From Gemmatimonadota bacterium (lineage in GTDB: Bacteria; Gemmatimonadota; Gemmatimonadetes; Gemmatimonadales; Gemmatimonadaceae): DNA of 38,423 bases. Shown here piece after piece: positions 1-10,231 of the stretch. The notes below the pieces were generated by a model, which worked only from the letters and a program-made list of their open reading frames with translations, had not been told where the DNA came from and did no database searches. Position numbers and translations under genes: made by a program. Each line of letters starts with the position of its first letter. Positions within the stretch are counted from its first letter, which is position 1. The stretch spans positions 1 through 38,423 of the forward strand of contig VHBQ01000027.1 of the NCBI GenBank assembly GCA_016871855.1. The letters are read 5' to 3'.

Positions 1-1520
1 CGCTGGGCAAGACCTTCACGGTCACCGACGTCCCCGACGACATGAAGCAGAAGGTCGAGGACGCCCGCCACGAGCTGATCGAGGCGGCGGTGATGCACGA
101 CGACGAGCTGATCGAGAAGTTCCTCAATGAGGGCGCCGACGCGCTGACCGTCGACGAGATCCGCCACGCCATCCGCGCGGCGACGATCAAGATGGAGTTC
201 TGCCCGGTCCTCTGCGGCGCCTCGTTCAAGAACAAGGGCGTGCAGGCGCTGCTCGACGCGGTCATCGACTTCCTCCCGGCGCCGGTGGACGTCCCCGCCA
301 TCCAGGGGCACCTCCCGCACCACGACGAGACGTACGACACGCGCGCGGTCAGCGACGAGGCGCCGTTCGCGGCGCTGGCCTTCAAGATCGCCACCGATCC
401 GTTCGTCGGCCGCCTGACCTTCTTCCGCGTTTACTCGGGCGTCCTCAAGGCCGGCTCGCACGTCTACAACAGCACGAAGGACAAACGCGAGCGCATCGGC
501 CGCCTCCTCCAGATGCACGCCAACAAGCGCGAGGAGATCGAGGAAGTGCGCGCCGGCGACATCGCCGCGGCCATCGGCCTGAAGGAGACCCGCACCGGCG
601 ACACGCTCTGCGACGAGAACACGCCGATCATCCTCGAGGCGATGAAGTTCCCGACGCCCGTCATTGACGTCGCGGTCGAGCCGAAGACCAAGGCCGACCA
701 GGACAAGATGGGCATCGCGCTGAACAAGCTCGCCGAGGAGGATCCGACCTTCCGCGTCCACACGGACCCGGAGACGGGGCAGACGATCATCTCCGGGATG
801 GGCGAGCTCCACCTCGAGATCATCGTCGACCGCATGATGCGCGAGTTCAAGGTGGACGCCAACGTCGGCCGCCCGCAGGTGGCCTACCGCGAGACGATCC
901 GCAAGCGCGTCACGAAGGTCGAGGGCAAGTTCATCCGCCAGTCGGGCGGCAAGGGCCAGTACGGCCACGTCGTGATCAACGCAGAGCCGGCCGAGCCCGG
1001 GCACGGCTACGTGTTCGAGGACAAGATCGTCGGCGGCGTCGTCCCGCGGGAGTACATCGGCCCGGTGGAGGCCGGCATCAAGGAGGCGCTGGAGAACGGC
1101 ATCCTGGCCGGCTACCCGATGGTCGACGTGAAGGTCGAGCTGGTCTACGGCTCGTACCACGACGTGGACTCGAGCGAAATGGCGTTCAAGATTGCGGGCT
1201 CGATGGCGATCAAGGAGGCGGCGAAGGCGGCCGGCCCGGTGATCCTCGAGCCGATGATGAAGGTCGAGGTCGTGACCCCCGAGCAGTACATGGGCGACGT
1301 CCTCGGCGACCTGTCGTCCCGCCGGGGCAAGATCGGCGGCATGATGCAGCGCGGGGAGGCGCAGGTGATCGCGTCGACCGTGCCGCTGAGCGAGATGTTC
1401 GGCTACTCCACGCGGCTCCGCAGCATGACGCAGGGGCGCGCGGTGTACTCGATGGAGTTCTCGCACTACGAGGAAGTCCCGAAGGCGAAGATGGAAGAGA
1501 TCGTTTCCAAGGCGAAGTAA
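1..1520 (+). CDS. fusA: Elongation factor G, 5' partial
   Basis: Translocation GTPase that moves tRNAs and mRNA through the ribosome after peptide transfer. The gene runs off the left edge. The open frame begins at base 3, upstream of the first ATG at 42, so that ATG is internal. About 505 residues remain of a family norm near 700. The G1-G4 nucleotide-binding motifs lie outside the window, and the G5-like CGASFKN is present. Domain II, the domain III stretch [14 protein letters not shown], the domain IV stretch GGKGQYGHV and the C-terminal domain V are intact and typical. The gene is followed after 36 bases by tuf, the classic str-operon order; rpsL and rpsG would be expected upstream. Identity is certain; only completeness is limited. 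Confidence 0.97.
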   Translation, partial: LGKTFTVTDVPDDMKQKVEDARHELIEAAVMHDDELIEKFLNEGADALTVDEIRHAIRAATIKMEFCPVLCGASFKNKGVQALLDAVIDFLPAPVDVPAIQGHLPHHDETYDTRAVSDEAPFAALAFKIATDPFVGRLTFFRVYSGVLKAGSHVYNSTKDKRERIGRLLQMHANKREEIEEVRAGDIAAAIGLKETRTGDTLCDENTPIILEAMKFPTPVIDVAVEPKTKADQDKMGIALNKLAEEDPTFRVHTDPETGQTIISGMGELHLEIIVDRMMREFKVDANVGRPQVAYRETIRKRVTKVEGKFIRQSGGKGQYGHVVINAEPAEPGHGYVFEDKIVGGVVPREYIGPVEAGIKEALENGILAGYPMVDVKVELVYGSYHDVDSSEMAFKIAGSMAIKEAAKAAGPVILEPMMKVEVVTPEQYMGDVLGDLSSRRGKIGGMMQRGEAQVIASTVPLSEMFGYSTRLRSMTQGRAVYSMEFSHYEEVPKAKMEEIVSKAK

Positions 1521-1556
1521 CCCCGTACCACCCTTTTTCAGACAGGACCCTTTCCC

Positions 1557-2759
<1,203 letters not shown>

Positions 2760-2766
2760 GGACGAT

Positions 2767-2827
2767 GACGGCAGACGGTTGACGGTGGACGGTTGATCCA
2801 CCGTCTACCGTCCACCGTCCACCGTCA
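2767..2827. repeat. GACGGTN heptamer palindrome between tuf and rpsJ
   Basis: The left arm is built of tandem 7-base units of the form GACGGTN (about 2767-2795). The right arm carries the reverse-complement units ACCGTCN (about 2798-2827). The arms can fold into a long GC-rich hairpin in the mRNA with almost no loop. No T-run follows, so it is not a classic intrinsic terminator. It is one of six related copies in the window. Confidence 0.85.
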
Positions 2828-2850
2828 CTTTCGAGAGAGAGAGAAATCCC

Positions 2851-3159
2851 ATGGCAGGCAAGATCCGCATTCGCTTGAAGGCGTTCGACCACGCCGTCAT
2901 CGACCAGGCCGCGGCGGACATCGTCCGCACGGCGGAGAAGACGGGGGCGCAGGTCAGCGGCCCGATTCCGCTGCCGACGAAGACGCAGCGCTGGACCGTG
3001 CTGCGGTCGCCGCATGTCGACAAGAAGTCGCGCGAGCAGTTCGAGCGGAAGACGCACAAGCGCATGATCGACATCCTCGACTCGCGCGCGCAGACGGTGG
3101 ACGCGCTCACCAAGCTGGATCTGCCGGCGGGCGTGGACGTCGAGATCAAAGTGGAGTGA
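2851..3159 (+). CDS. rpsJ: 30S ribosomal protein S10 (uS10)
   Basis: Small-subunit head protein that also acts with NusG and NusB in antitermination. Its 102 residues match the family norm (103 in E. coli), beginning [14 protein letters not shown] and containing the conserved [13 protein letters not shown] loop. An AGAGAGAGA purine tract precedes the ATG and probably serves as the ribosome-binding site. It normally heads the S10 cluster, but here it is separated from both tuf and rplC by heptamer-repeat spacers, unlike the tight spacing of the genes that follow. This suggests separate mRNA processing or an internal promoter; that is inference. Confidence 0.98.
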   Translation: MAGKIRIRLKAFDHAVIDQAAADIVRTAEKTGAQVSGPIPLPTKTQRWTVLRSPHVDKKSREQFERKTHKRMIDILDSRAQTVDALTKLDLPAGVDVEIKVE

Positions 3160-3168
3160 AAGGCAATA

Positions 3169-3201
3169 GACGGTGGACGGCGGACGGTGGACGGCAGATG
3201 A
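3169..3201. repeat. GACGGTN heptamer repeat, single arm, between rpsJ and rplC
   Basis: Four to five consecutive GACGGTN-like units (GACGGTG, GACGGCG, GACGGTG, GACGGCA) follow the rpsJ stop. Only a very degenerate opposite arm can be seen further on (around 3236-3248), so this copy looks half-sized or decayed. The rest of the 140-base spacer up to rplC shows only the GAGAGGAA ribosome-binding site next to the start. Confidence 0.75.
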
Positions 3202-3299
3202 CACGTTGCCGCGACCAGCTTCCGACCCCCGGCTAACAGTCCAACGGCCAATCAGCGTTCGCATTCGGCGATCGCGGCCGCGACTCACGAGAGGAATTC

Positions 3300-3983
3300 A
3301 TGATCGGAATCATTGGCAAGAAGCTGGGGATGACCCAGATCTTCAACGAGGCGGGGCAGCAGATCCCCGTGACCGTCGTGGAGGCGACGCCGAATCCCGT
3401 CACCAAGGTGACGACGAAGGAGGCGGCGGGCTTTGCGGCGGTCGAGCTCGGCTACGGGGCGCAGAAGGCGCGCCGGGCGAGCAAGAAGGGGGAGCGCGAG
3501 CCCCGTGGGGTGCGCGCGCCGCAGGCCGAAGTCGGGCACGCCCTCAAGGCGGGGCTGCAGGCCGCGCCGCGCGTGCTGAAGTCGGTGCGTCTCGATGACG
3601 CGCCGGGCAAGAATCCCGAGGTCCCGGCGTACAGCGTCGGCGACGTGATCACCGTCGGCATCTTCGCCCCCGGCGAGATGGTGAAGGTGACGGGGACGAG
3701 CAAGGGGCGCGGCTTCCAGGGCATCGTCAAGCGGCACAGCGCCGGCGGCGGTCCCAACACGCACGGCAACACGAAGCACCGCCGCCCGGGCTCGGTGGGC
3801 CCAGGCACGGACCCGTCGCGCGTCATCAAGGGCAAGCGCATGCCGGGGCATTTCGGCGCCGAGCGCCACACGCAGATCAACCTCCGGGTCGAGAAGATCG
3901 ACGCGGATCGCCATCTCCTGTACCTCCGCGGTGCGGTGGCCGGGCCGAAGAACGGCATCGTGCTCGTCCGCAAGCAGGGTTAA
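3300..3983 (+). CDS. rplC: 50S ribosomal protein L3 (uL3)
   Basis: Large-subunit protein that nucleates assembly and reaches towards the peptidyl-transferase centre. It has 227 residues (209 in E. coli). It begins MIGIIGKKLGMTQIF. The conserved central loop FQGIVKRHSAGGGPNTHG and the motif GHFGAERHTQ are present. The ATG lies 8 bases after GAGAGGAA, a strong ribosome-binding site. The extra length lies mainly in a basic insert around residues 55-75 (KKGEREPRGVRAPQ). It starts the compact part of the S10 cluster; rplD follows after 3 bases. Confidence 0.98.
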   Translation: MIGIIGKKLGMTQIFNEAGQQIPVTVVEATPNPVTKVTTKEAAGFAAVELGYGAQKARRASKKGEREPRGVRAPQAEVGHALKAGLQAAPRVLKSVRLDDAPGKNPEVPAYSVGDVITVGIFAPGEMVKVTGTSKGRGFQGIVKRHSAGGGPNTHGNTKHRRPGSVGPGTDPSRVIKGKRMPGHFGAERHTQINLRVEKIDADRHLLYLRGAVAGPKNGIVLVRKQG

Positions 3984-3986
3984 CCC

Positions 3987-4844
3987 ATGGCTGATACGAT
4001 GCAGTTCGAGGCGGCCGCCTACACCGCGCTGGGGACGCCGCGCGAGAAGGTGAGCCTTCCCCAGACGACGTTTGACGGCACGGTGAACGTGCCGGTGATG
4101 CAGCAGGCGGTGAAGGCGATGCTCGCCAACCAGCGCCAGGCGACCGCGTACACGAAGACGCGCGGCCTGGTGGTCGGCGGCAACCAGAAGCCGTGGAAGC
4201 AGAAGGGGACCGGCCGGGCCCGCCAGGGTTCGACGCGCGCCCCGAACTGGCCGGGCGGCGGCACGGTGTTCGGCCCGCACGGCGACCGCAACTACTCGCA
4301 GCAGGTGCCGAAGCAGGTGCGTCAGCTGGCGCGCAAGAGCGCGTTCAATGCTCGCGCCCGCGACAACGCCGTGGTGGTGATCGACCGCTTCGCGTACGAG
4401 AAGCCGAAGACGGCGCAGCTGCACCAGCTGCTCGCGCGGCTCGGCGTGGCGCACCAGAACGCGCTCATCCTCACCGACGGCGTGAAGCCGACCGTCTACC
4501 TGAGCGGCCGCAACCTGCCGAAGGTCCGGGTGATGCCGTACAGCGACGCCTCGACCTACGACCTGCTTTGGTCGGATGTGGTGCTGGTGGAGGCGTCGGC
4601 CATCGGCCAGACGCTAGCCCCGGTGGCCGAGAAGGCGGTGGAGAAGGTGAAGGTGAAGAAGGCCGCGGCGCCGAAGGCGCCGAAGGCAAAGAAGGCTGCC
4701 GAGGCGGCGAAGAAGGCGACCGCGAAGAAGGCGGCGGCGAAGGCGCCGGCGAAGAAGGCGCCCGCAAAGAAGGCGCCGGCGAAGCCGGCGGCCACGAAGA
4801 AGGCGCCGGCCAAGAAGGCCGCGCCGAAGAAGAAGGGGAAGTAA
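3987..4844 (+). CDS. rplD: 50S ribosomal protein L4 (uL4) with long Lys/Ala tail
   Basis: Large-subunit protein lining the exit tunnel; in E. coli it also represses its own operon. The body (residues 1-212) is ordinary, with the tunnel loop around KPWKQKGTGRARQGSTRAP (68-86). Residues 213-285 form a low-complexity tail of Lys, Ala and Pro in repeated KKAPAKKAPAK-like blocks, resembling histone H1 or mycobacterial HupB tails. Length is 285 residues against 201 in E. coli. The tail is fully open in frame and rplW starts 3 bases after the stop, so it is a genuine extension, not a frameshift. Its role is unknown; binding to rRNA or another nucleic acid is an inference from charge. Confidence 0.97.
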   Translation: MADTMQFEAAAYTALGTPREKVSLPQTTFDGTVNVPVMQQAVKAMLANQRQATAYTKTRGLVVGGNQKPWKQKGTGRARQGSTRAPNWPGGGTVFGPHGDRNYSQQVPKQVRQLARKSAFNARARDNAVVVIDRFAYEKPKTAQLHQLLARLGVAHQNALILTDGVKPTVYLSGRNLPKVRVMPYSDASTYDLLWSDVVLVEASAIGQTLAPVAEKAVEKVKVKKAAAPKAPKAKKAAEAAKKATAKKAAAKAPAKKAPAKKAPAKPAATKKAPAKKAAPKKKGK

Positions 4845-4847
4845 CCG

Positions 4848-5135
4848 ATGCCGAACACCTATCGCACGATCGTGCGCCCCATCGTCACCGAGAAGAGCTC
4901 GGCGGCGTTCCAAGACCGGGGCGAATACACGTTTGAGGTGCATCCGGAGGCGAACAAGGCGGCCATCAAACAGGCCATCGAGTCGCTGTTCGGCGTGCAC
5001 GTGACCGGCGTCTGGACGTCGCAGCAGCGCGGGAAGCCGCGCCGCGTGGGGCAGAGCATCGGGCTCCGTCCGCGCTGGAAGAAGGCCATCGTGAAGCTCC
5101 GCGCGGGCGACACGATCGAGATCTTTGAGGGCTAA
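4848..5135 (+). CDS. rplW: 50S ribosomal protein L23 (uL23)
   Basis: Protein at the mouth of the peptide exit tunnel and docking site for trigger factor and SRP. It has 95 residues, near the usual length. It opens with RTIVRPIVTEKSS and shows the conserved YTFEVHPEANKAAIKQAIE segment. The GKPRRVGQSIGLRPRWKKA loop matches the tunnel extension. It lies 3 bases downstream of rplD and 3 upstream of rplB, so it is translationally coupled. Confidence 0.97.
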   Translation: MPNTYRTIVRPIVTEKSSAAFQDRGEYTFEVHPEANKAAIKQAIESLFGVHVTGVWTSQQRGKPRRVGQSIGLRPRWKKAIVKLRAGDTIEIFEG

Positions 5136-5138
5136 TCC

Positions 5139-5972
5139 ATGGGCATCCGTCAGTTCAAGCCGGTGACGGCCTCCTCGCGCTTCCGCAGCGTGTCGGACTT
5201 CGACACGATCACACGGTCGACGCCGGAGAAGTCGCTCACCGAACCGCTCAAGAAGTCGGGCGGACGTGACAATCACGGTCACATCTCGATGCGCCGCCTC
5301 GGCGGCGGGCACAAGCGGAAGTACCGCATCATCGACTTCAAGCGAAACAAGCACGGCGTGCCCGCCACGGTCGCGCACATCGAGTACGATCCCAACCGCT
5401 CGGCGCGCATCGCGCTGGTGAAGTACGCGGACGGGGAGCTGCGCTACATCATCCACCCGAAGGGGCTGGCGGTGGGCGACACGGTGACGTCGGGGCCGGG
5501 CGCGGACGTGCGCACGGGCAACGCGATGCCGCTGAAGGAGGTCCCGCTGGGCACCGCGGTGCACAACGTGGAACTCACGCCGGGGAAGGGCGGCCAGATG
5601 GCCCGCTCGGCCGGCACGTCGCTGCAGGTGGTCGCCAAGGAAGGCGAATACGTGACGCTACGCATGGCGTCCACCGAAATGCGCCTCATCCACGGGAACT
5701 GCTTGGCCACGATTGGCGAGGTGGGGAATGCGGAGCACGAGTTGAAGTCGGCGGGCAAGGCGGGCGCGACGCGCTGGGCCGGCCGCCGGCCGAAGGTGCG
5801 CGGCGAAGTGATGAACCCGGTGGACCACCCGCATGGCGGCCGCACGCGCGGCGGCCGGAACGTGGTGAGCCCGTGGGGCAAGAAGGAGGGCGTGAAGACG
5901 CGCAACAAGAAGAAGCCGTCGCAGCGCCTCATCGTCCGCGGCCGGAAGCGCGGCAAGGCCACGCAGAGCTAA
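5139..5972 (+). CDS. rplB: 50S ribosomal protein L2 (uL2)
   Basis: Core large-subunit protein required for subunit association and peptidyl transfer. It has 277 residues (273 in E. coli). It starts [14 protein letters not shown], contains the conserved [15 protein letters not shown] stretch, and ends with the catalytic-site loop NPVDHPHGG in which the important His is preserved. The C-terminus [16 protein letters not shown] is typical. The rplW-rplB gap is 3 bases. Confidence 0.98.
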   Translation: MGIRQFKPVTASSRFRSVSDFDTITRSTPEKSLTEPLKKSGGRDNHGHISMRRLGGGHKRKYRIIDFKRNKHGVPATVAHIEYDPNRSARIALVKYADGELRYIIHPKGLAVGDTVTSGPGADVRTGNAMPLKEVPLGTAVHNVELTPGKGGQMARSAGTSLQVVAKEGEYVTLRMASTEMRLIHGNCLATIGEVGNAEHELKSAGKAGATRWAGRRPKVRGEVMNPVDHPHGGRTRGGRNVVSPWGKKEGVKTRNKKKPSQRLIVRGRKRGKATQS

Positions 5973-5987
5973 CCGGGGCATCCATAT

Positions 5988-6323
5988 ATGGCACGCAGCA
6001 TCAAGAAGGGCCCGTTCATCCAGGAAAGCCTGATGAAGAAGGTGCAGGGGATGAACGCCCGCAACGAGAAGAAGGTCGTGAAGACGTGGTCGCGCGCGAG
6101 CACGGTGCTCCCCGATTTCGTGGGGCACACGTTCGCGGTGCACAACGGGAACAAGTTCGTCCCGGTGTACGTGACCGAGAACATGGTGGGGCACAAGCTG
6201 GGCGAGTTCGCGCCGACGCGCCTGTTCCGCGGCCACACGGCGGCGGGGAAGGCGGCGGACGCGAAGGCGAAGCCGGCAGCGGCGGCGGCGCCCGCGGCGG
6301 CCCCTGCGAAGGGAGGGAAGTAA
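5988..6323 (+). CDS. rpsS: 30S ribosomal protein S19 (uS19) with Ala/Pro tail
   Basis: Small-subunit head protein that contacts the A-site tRNA and the subunit bridge. The body begins [15 protein letters not shown] and contains [19 protein letters not shown]. It has 111 residues where about 92 is usual. The extra C-terminal segment (about 92-111) is [20 protein letters not shown], a low-complexity tail of the same style as the one on L4. The uS19 C-terminus normally lies near the A and P sites, so an added flexible basic tail could touch tRNA; that is inference. rplV starts 3 bases later. Confidence 0.97.
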   Translation: MARSIKKGPFIQESLMKKVQGMNARNEKKVVKTWSRASTVLPDFVGHTFAVHNGNKFVPVYVTENMVGHKLGEFAPTRLFRGHTAAGKAADAKAKPAAAAAPAAAPAKGGK

Positions 6324-6326
6324 GCC

Positions 6327-6686
6327 ATGGCCGAGGCACGCGCCATCCAGCGCACGACGCGGCAGAGCCCCTACAAGATGCGGCTGGTCATTGACCAGAT
6401 CCGCGGGCTGGGGGTGAACGACGCGCTCGCGCTGCTCCAGTTCAGCAAGAAGCACGCGGCGAAGCAGATCTCGAAGGTGCTGAAGAGCGCCGTCGCGAAC
6501 GCCGAGCAGGCCGCGCGGACGACGAACGCGTCGCTCGACGTGGACCAGCTGTACATCAAGCAGGCGACGGTGAACGAAGGGCCGAAGCTCAAGCGGTGGA
6601 CGCCCGCGGCGATGGGCCGCGCGACCCCCGTCCACAAGCGGACCAGCCACGTCGAGATCATCGTGGCCGAGAAGGAAGGGCGCTAA
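6327..6686 (+). CDS. rplV: 50S ribosomal protein L22 (uL22)
   Basis: Exit-tunnel protein whose beta-hairpin forms part of the tunnel constriction. It has 119 residues. The N-terminus has [23 protein letters not shown] with the characteristic SP-K-R pattern. The hairpin region [19 protein letters not shown] at about 90-108 is conserved in form. The stop codon TAA shares its last A with the ATG of rpsC. Confidence 0.97.
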   Translation: MAEARAIQRTTRQSPYKMRLVIDQIRGLGVNDALALLQFSKKHAAKQISKVLKSAVANAEQAARTTNASLDVDQLYIKQATVNEGPKLKRWTPAAMGRATPVHKRTSHVEIIVAEKEGR

Positions 6687-7357
6687 TGGGACAGAAAACG
6701 AATCCGATCGGCTTCCGCCTGGGCGTCACGAAGGACTGGCGCTCGAAGTGGTTTGCCACGAAGGACTATCCGCAGCTCCTGAAGGAGGATGACCTCCTCC
6801 GGAAGTACCTGCGCCTGCGCCGATTCCCGGGCAATGCAAGCCCGGCGATCGCCGACATCAACATCGACCGCAAGCCCGGGAAGGTGGTGGTGACGCTGCA
6901 CACCGGCCGTCCGGGCGTGGTGATCGGCAAGAAGGGCGAGGAAGTGGAGAAGCTGAAGTCCGAGCTCCAGCAGATCACGGGGAAGGATGTCGGCATCAAC
7001 GTCGAGGAGATCAAGCGCCCGGAGATCGAGGCGCAGCTCGTCGCCGACAACATCGCCGCGCAGCTGGCGCAGCGCATCTCGTTCCGTCGCGCGATGAAGC
7101 GCGCGGTGCAGAGCGCGATGCGGATGGGGGCCGAGGGGATCAAGGTGAAGTGCGGCGGGCGCCTGGGCGGCGCCGAGATCGCGCGCGTGGAAGGGTACCG
7201 CGAGGGACGGGTGCCGCTCCACACGCTGCGCGCCGACATCGACTATGCGACCAGCACGGCGAAGACGACCTTCGGGACGATCGGCGTGAAGGTCTGGATC
7301 TTCAAGGGCGAGAAGGTGGAAGGCCGTCGCGGCAACACCTACTCGTCCGACGCGTGA
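6686..7357 (+). CDS. rpsC: 30S ribosomal protein S3 (uS3)
   Basis: Head protein at the mRNA entry channel with helicase activity. The start is the ATG overlapping the rplV stop (TAATG) because [13 protein letters not shown] is the canonical N-terminus; the open frame continues upstream to 6596 but has no family homology there. It has 223 residues. The KH domain is visible as [17 protein letters not shown] (about 72-88), and the C-terminal half shows the conserved [21 protein letters not shown] (split across 153-173). The C-terminus ends shortly after the conserved KVWIFKGE. Confidence 0.97.
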   Translation: MGQKTNPIGFRLGVTKDWRSKWFATKDYPQLLKEDDLLRKYLRLRRFPGNASPAIADINIDRKPGKVVVTLHTGRPGVVIGKKGEEVEKLKSELQQITGKDVGINVEEIKRPEIEAQLVADNIAAQLAQRISFRRAMKRAVQSAMRMGAEGIKVKCGGRLGGAEIARVEGYREGRVPLHTLRADIDYATSTAKTTFGTIGVKVWIFKGEKVEGRRGNTYSSDA

Positions 7358-7368
7358 GGCGCTGACCG

Positions 7369-7787
<419 letters not shown>

Positions 7788-7791
<4 letters not shown>

Positions 7792-7994
7792 AGGCCCTGA
7801 AGATTCGCGAGTTGAGCGGCGCCGAGATCGAGGCGCGCATCAAGGAGCTGGAGGAGGAGCGGTTCCGCCTCCGGTTCCGGCGCGCCACCGAGCCGCTGGA
7901 AGACCCGCTGCGCCTGCGCGTGATCCGCAAGGACATCGCGCGACTCAAGACCGTGCTGCGCGAGAAGGCCGCGGGCGCGGCCGCCGGCCGCTGA
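7788..7994 (+). CDS. rpmC: 50S ribosomal protein L29 (uL29)
   Basis: Small two-helix protein near the exit tunnel and SRP/trigger factor site. It has 68 residues, starting at the ATG inside the ATGA overlap with rplP. The N-terminus [20 protein letters not shown] and the central [20 protein letters not shown] with [10 protein letters not shown] match the family. The C-terminus has a short Ala/Gly run. rpsQ follows after 15 bases with a GGAG ribosome-binding site. Confidence 0.96.
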
Positions 7995-8009
7995 CCCCAG
8001 GAGTGACCC

Positions 8010-8291
8010 ATGGCTGAAACGACGAAGACGGATGCGGCCGCCCGGACCGCGCGCAAGGTGCGCACGGGGAAGGTGGTCAGCGACAAGATGCAGAAGACGG
8101 TGGTGGTGGCGATCGAGCGTCGCGTGCCGCACCCGGTGTACGGCAAGATGGTGACCCGCACCAAGCGCCTGAAGGCCCACGACGAGCAGAACTCGGCGAA
8201 GGTCGGCGACACGGTGCGGATCACCGAGACCCGCCCGCTGTCCAAGGACAAGCGGTGGCGCGTGGTCGAAATCCTCGAACGCGCGCAGTAG
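8010..8291 (+). CDS. rpsQ: 30S ribosomal protein S17 (uS17)
   Basis: OB-fold protein that binds 16S rRNA early in assembly. It has 93 residues. After a 17-residue polar N-terminal extension comes the conserved core: [20 protein letters not shown], then [19 protein letters not shown] and [18 protein letters not shown]. It is an ordinary member of the spc-type gene order, 12 bases upstream of rplN. Confidence 0.97.
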   Translation: MAETTKTDAAARTARKVRTGKVVSDKMQKTVVVAIERRVPHPVYGKMVTRTKRLKAHDEQNSAKVGDTVRITETRPLSKDKRWRVVEILERAQ

Positions 8292-8303
8292 GAGGAGCGG
8301 GCC

Positions 8304-8672
8304 ATGATCCAACAGGAATCCGTGGTGAAGGTGGCGGACAACAGCGGCGCCAAGCGCGCGCTGGTGATCCGCGTGCTCGGCGGCACGCGCCGCCGCTACG
8401 CGAAGCTGGGCGACCAGGTGATCGTCGCGGTGAAGGACGCGCTGCCCAATGGCACGGTGAAGAAGTCGGACGTCGCGCGCGCCGTGGTGGTGCGCACGGT
8501 CAAGGAGACCCGCCGCAAGGACGGGAGCTACATCCGGTTCGACGAGAACGCCGTCGTGATCATCGATGACAAGGGCGAGCCGCGGGCGACCCGCATCTTC
8601 GGCCCGGTGGCGCGCGAGCTGCGCGAGCGCCGGTACATGAAGATCGTCTCGCTGGCACCGGAGGTGCTCTAA
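8304..8672 (+). CDS. rplN: 50S ribosomal protein L14 (uL14)
   Basis: Interface protein forming bridges to the 30S subunit and the binding site for the silencing factor RsfS. It has 122 residues, the normal size. It starts [19 protein letters not shown] and carries the conserved [20 protein letters not shown] and [13 protein letters not shown] segments. Its TAA stop is immediately followed by the ATG of rplX. Confidence 0.98.
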   Translation: MIQQESVVKVADNSGAKRALVIRVLGGTRRRYAKLGDQVIVAVKDALPNGTVKKSDVARAVVVRTVKETRRKDGSYIRFDENAVVIIDDKGEPRATRIFGPVARELRERRYMKIVSLAPEVL

Positions 8673-9071
8673 ATGCGCGTCCTGACGCACAAGAAGACCC
8701 TGGGGTCGCGCCTGACGCGGCGCCATGCGATCAACGCCGAGCGCGAGCGGCTGCCCGTGACCAAGGGCGACACCGTGCGCGTGATGCGCGGCGAGGACAA
8801 GGGCAAGGAAGGAAAGGTGATCCGCGTGCTGACCAAGAAGGCGCGCGTGGTGATCGAAGGCGTGAACATGGTGAAGAAGCACCGGAAGGCGCGCAACGCG
8901 AACGAGCAGTCGGGGATCATCGACATGCCGGCGCCGGTGCACGTCTCCAACGTGATGCTGCTGGATCCGAAGTCGGGGGCCCCGACGCGGACGCGCCGCC
9001 GGATCGACACCGACGGCACGAAGGAGCGCATCAGCGTGAAGAGCGGCGACGCGATCAAGCGCAACCGCTAA
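8673..9071 (+). CDS. rplX: 50S ribosomal protein L24 (uL24)
   Basis: Assembly-initiator protein that binds the 5' region of 23S rRNA. It has 132 residues, somewhat longer than the 104 of E. coli because of an N-terminal leader before the KOW motif. The KOW domain is recognisable at KGDTVRVMRGEDKGKEGKV (about 31-49), followed by EGVNMVKKHRKA and HVSNVMLLDPKSG. It directly abuts rplN. Confidence 0.96.
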   Translation: MRVLTHKKTLGSRLTRRHAINAERERLPVTKGDTVRVMRGEDKGKEGKVIRVLTKKARVVIEGVNMVKKHRKARNANEQSGIIDMPAPVHVSNVMLLDPKSGAPTRTRRRIDTDGTKERISVKSGDAIKRNR

Positions 9072-9088
9072 GGCCGAGGACCTGACTG

Positions 9089-9784
9089 ATGGCAACCAAG
9101 GAAAAGAAGGACGCCGGCGCCAAGGGCGCGGCCAAGGGCGGCGCCAAGGGCGGCAAGGGAGACAAGGGGAGCTCGATGCTCCCGGCGTCGCACAAGGGCG
9201 ACAAGCTCCCCGTGCCGGCCCCGCGCCTGCGCGACTACTACCAGCAGACGGTGCGGTCGCGACTGGCCGCGCAGTTCGGGCTGAAGAACCCGCACCAGAT
9301 CCCGGGCCTCGAGAAGATCGTGGTCAACGTCGGGATGGGCGAGGCGATCAAGCAGCCGAAGGTGCTCGACACCGTGGTGGACGAGCTGGCGGTGATCACT
9401 GGCCAGAAGCCGGTGCGGAAGAAGGCGAAGAAGTCGATCGCCAACTTCAGCCTCCGGCAGGGACAGGAAGTCGGCGTCAGCGTCACCCTGCGTGGCGCGC
9501 GGATGTGGGAGTTCATGGACCGGTTCGTGACCACCGCACTGCCCCGCGTGCGCGACTTCCGCGGCCTCTCGACGCGTTCGTTCGACGGGCGCGGCAACTA
9601 CTCGATGGGCGTGAAGGAGCAGATGATCTTCCCCGAGATCAACTACGACCAGGTCGAGCAGATCCACGGGATGGACATCACGTTCGTGACGACGACGAAC
9701 AAGGACGATCAGGCGCTGGCGCTGCTGCGCGAGCTCGGCATGCCGTTCCGCGGCGACGAGAAGCCTGTCCTCGTGAAGCACTAA
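9089..9784 (+). CDS. rplE: 50S ribosomal protein L5 (uL5) with Lys/Gly N-terminal tail
   Basis: Central-protuberance protein that binds 5S rRNA and contacts the P-site tRNA. The body starts near residue 46 ([19 protein letters not shown]) and has the conserved [29 protein letters not shown] and [18 protein letters not shown] segments. It has 231 residues against about 180 in most bacteria. The difference is residues 1-45, a Lys/Gly/Ala-rich leader ([18 protein letters not shown]). The nearest alternative in-frame ATG at residue 30 would remove most of the tail. The ATG at 9089 follows GAGGACC weakly, so the exact start is a little uncertain. Confidence 0.95.
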   Translation: MATKEKKDAGAKGAAKGGAKGGKGDKGSSMLPASHKGDKLPVPAPRLRDYYQQTVRSRLAAQFGLKNPHQIPGLEKIVVNVGMGEAIKQPKVLDTVVDELAVITGQKPVRKKAKKSIANFSLRQGQEVGVSVTLRGARMWEFMDRFVTTALPRVRDFRGLSTRSFDGRGNYSMGVKEQMIFPEINYDQVEQIHGMDITFVTTTNKDDQALALLRELGMPFRGDEKPVLVKH

Positions 9785-9797
9785 CCGGACCGAGCCC

Positions 9798-10103
9798 ATG
9801 GCCAAGAAGAGCAGCATCGAGAAGAACGACCGCCGCAAGCAGCTGACGCAGCGCTACGCCGCCAAGCGGAAGGCGCTGAAGGCGGTGATCCAGAACCCGA
9901 ATGCCAGCGACGAGGAGAAGGTGGCCGCGCAGTTCGCGCTGCAGAAGCTGCCGCGCAACTCGTCGAAGACGCGCCTCCGCAACCGCTGCCAGATGACCGG
10001 CCGCAGCCGCGGCTTCGAGGGCGCGTTCGGCCTGAGCCGTATCGCGCTCCGCGAGATGGCGAACAACGGCCTGTTGCCGGGCGTCCGGAAGGCCAGCTGG
10101 TAA
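9798..10103 (+). CDS. rpsN: 30S ribosomal protein S14 (uS14), zinc-free long type
   Basis: Head protein required late in 30S assembly. It has 101 residues, the length of the long zinc-independent form, and has no CxxC pairs. It starts [13 protein letters not shown] and carries the conserved [11 protein letters not shown] and [20 protein letters not shown] segments. A repeat-bearing 128-base spacer follows before rpsH. Confidence 0.98.
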   Translation: MAKKSSIEKNDRRKQLTQRYAAKRKALKAVIQNPNASDEEKVAAQFALQKLPRNSSKTRLRNRCQMTGRSRGFEGAFGLSRIALREMANNGLLPGVRKASW

Positions 10104-10109
10104 GAAGCG

Positions 10110-10172
10110 GACGGTAGACGGTCGACGGTAGACGGCAGACGTCTACAGTCCACCGTCCACCGTCCACCGTCA
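10110..10172. repeat. GACGGTN heptamer palindrome between rpsN and rpsH
   Basis: The left arm has units GACGGTA, GACGGTC, GACGGTA, GACGGCA. The right arm from about 10146 has tandem CCACCGT units ending CCGTCAC. The structure is the same as the copy after tuf, with the same terminal ACCGTCAC. It can form a long mRNA hairpin inside the ribosomal-protein operon. Confidence 0.85.
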
Positions 10173-10189
10173 CATTCACTTCCTACAGG

Positions 10190-10206
10190 TCTGTCCCGAG
10201 GACAGA
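10190..10206 (+). promoter_or_regulatory. Perfect 7-bp hairpin upstream of rpsH
   Basis: TCTGTCC, loop CGA, GGACAGA. The structure ends 25 bases before the rpsH ATG and just before a GAGGAG purine tract. It could be part of a leader for S8 autoregulation, but only the inverted repeat is seen; function is inference. Confidence 0.4.
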
Positions 10207-10231
10207 AACCAGAGGAGATCAGAGAACTACC

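Noticed and set aside
2767-2827. Intrinsic terminator in the GACGGTN palindrome after tuf
   Set aside because: The hairpin could be strong, but no T-run follows and essential genes lie downstream in the same direction.
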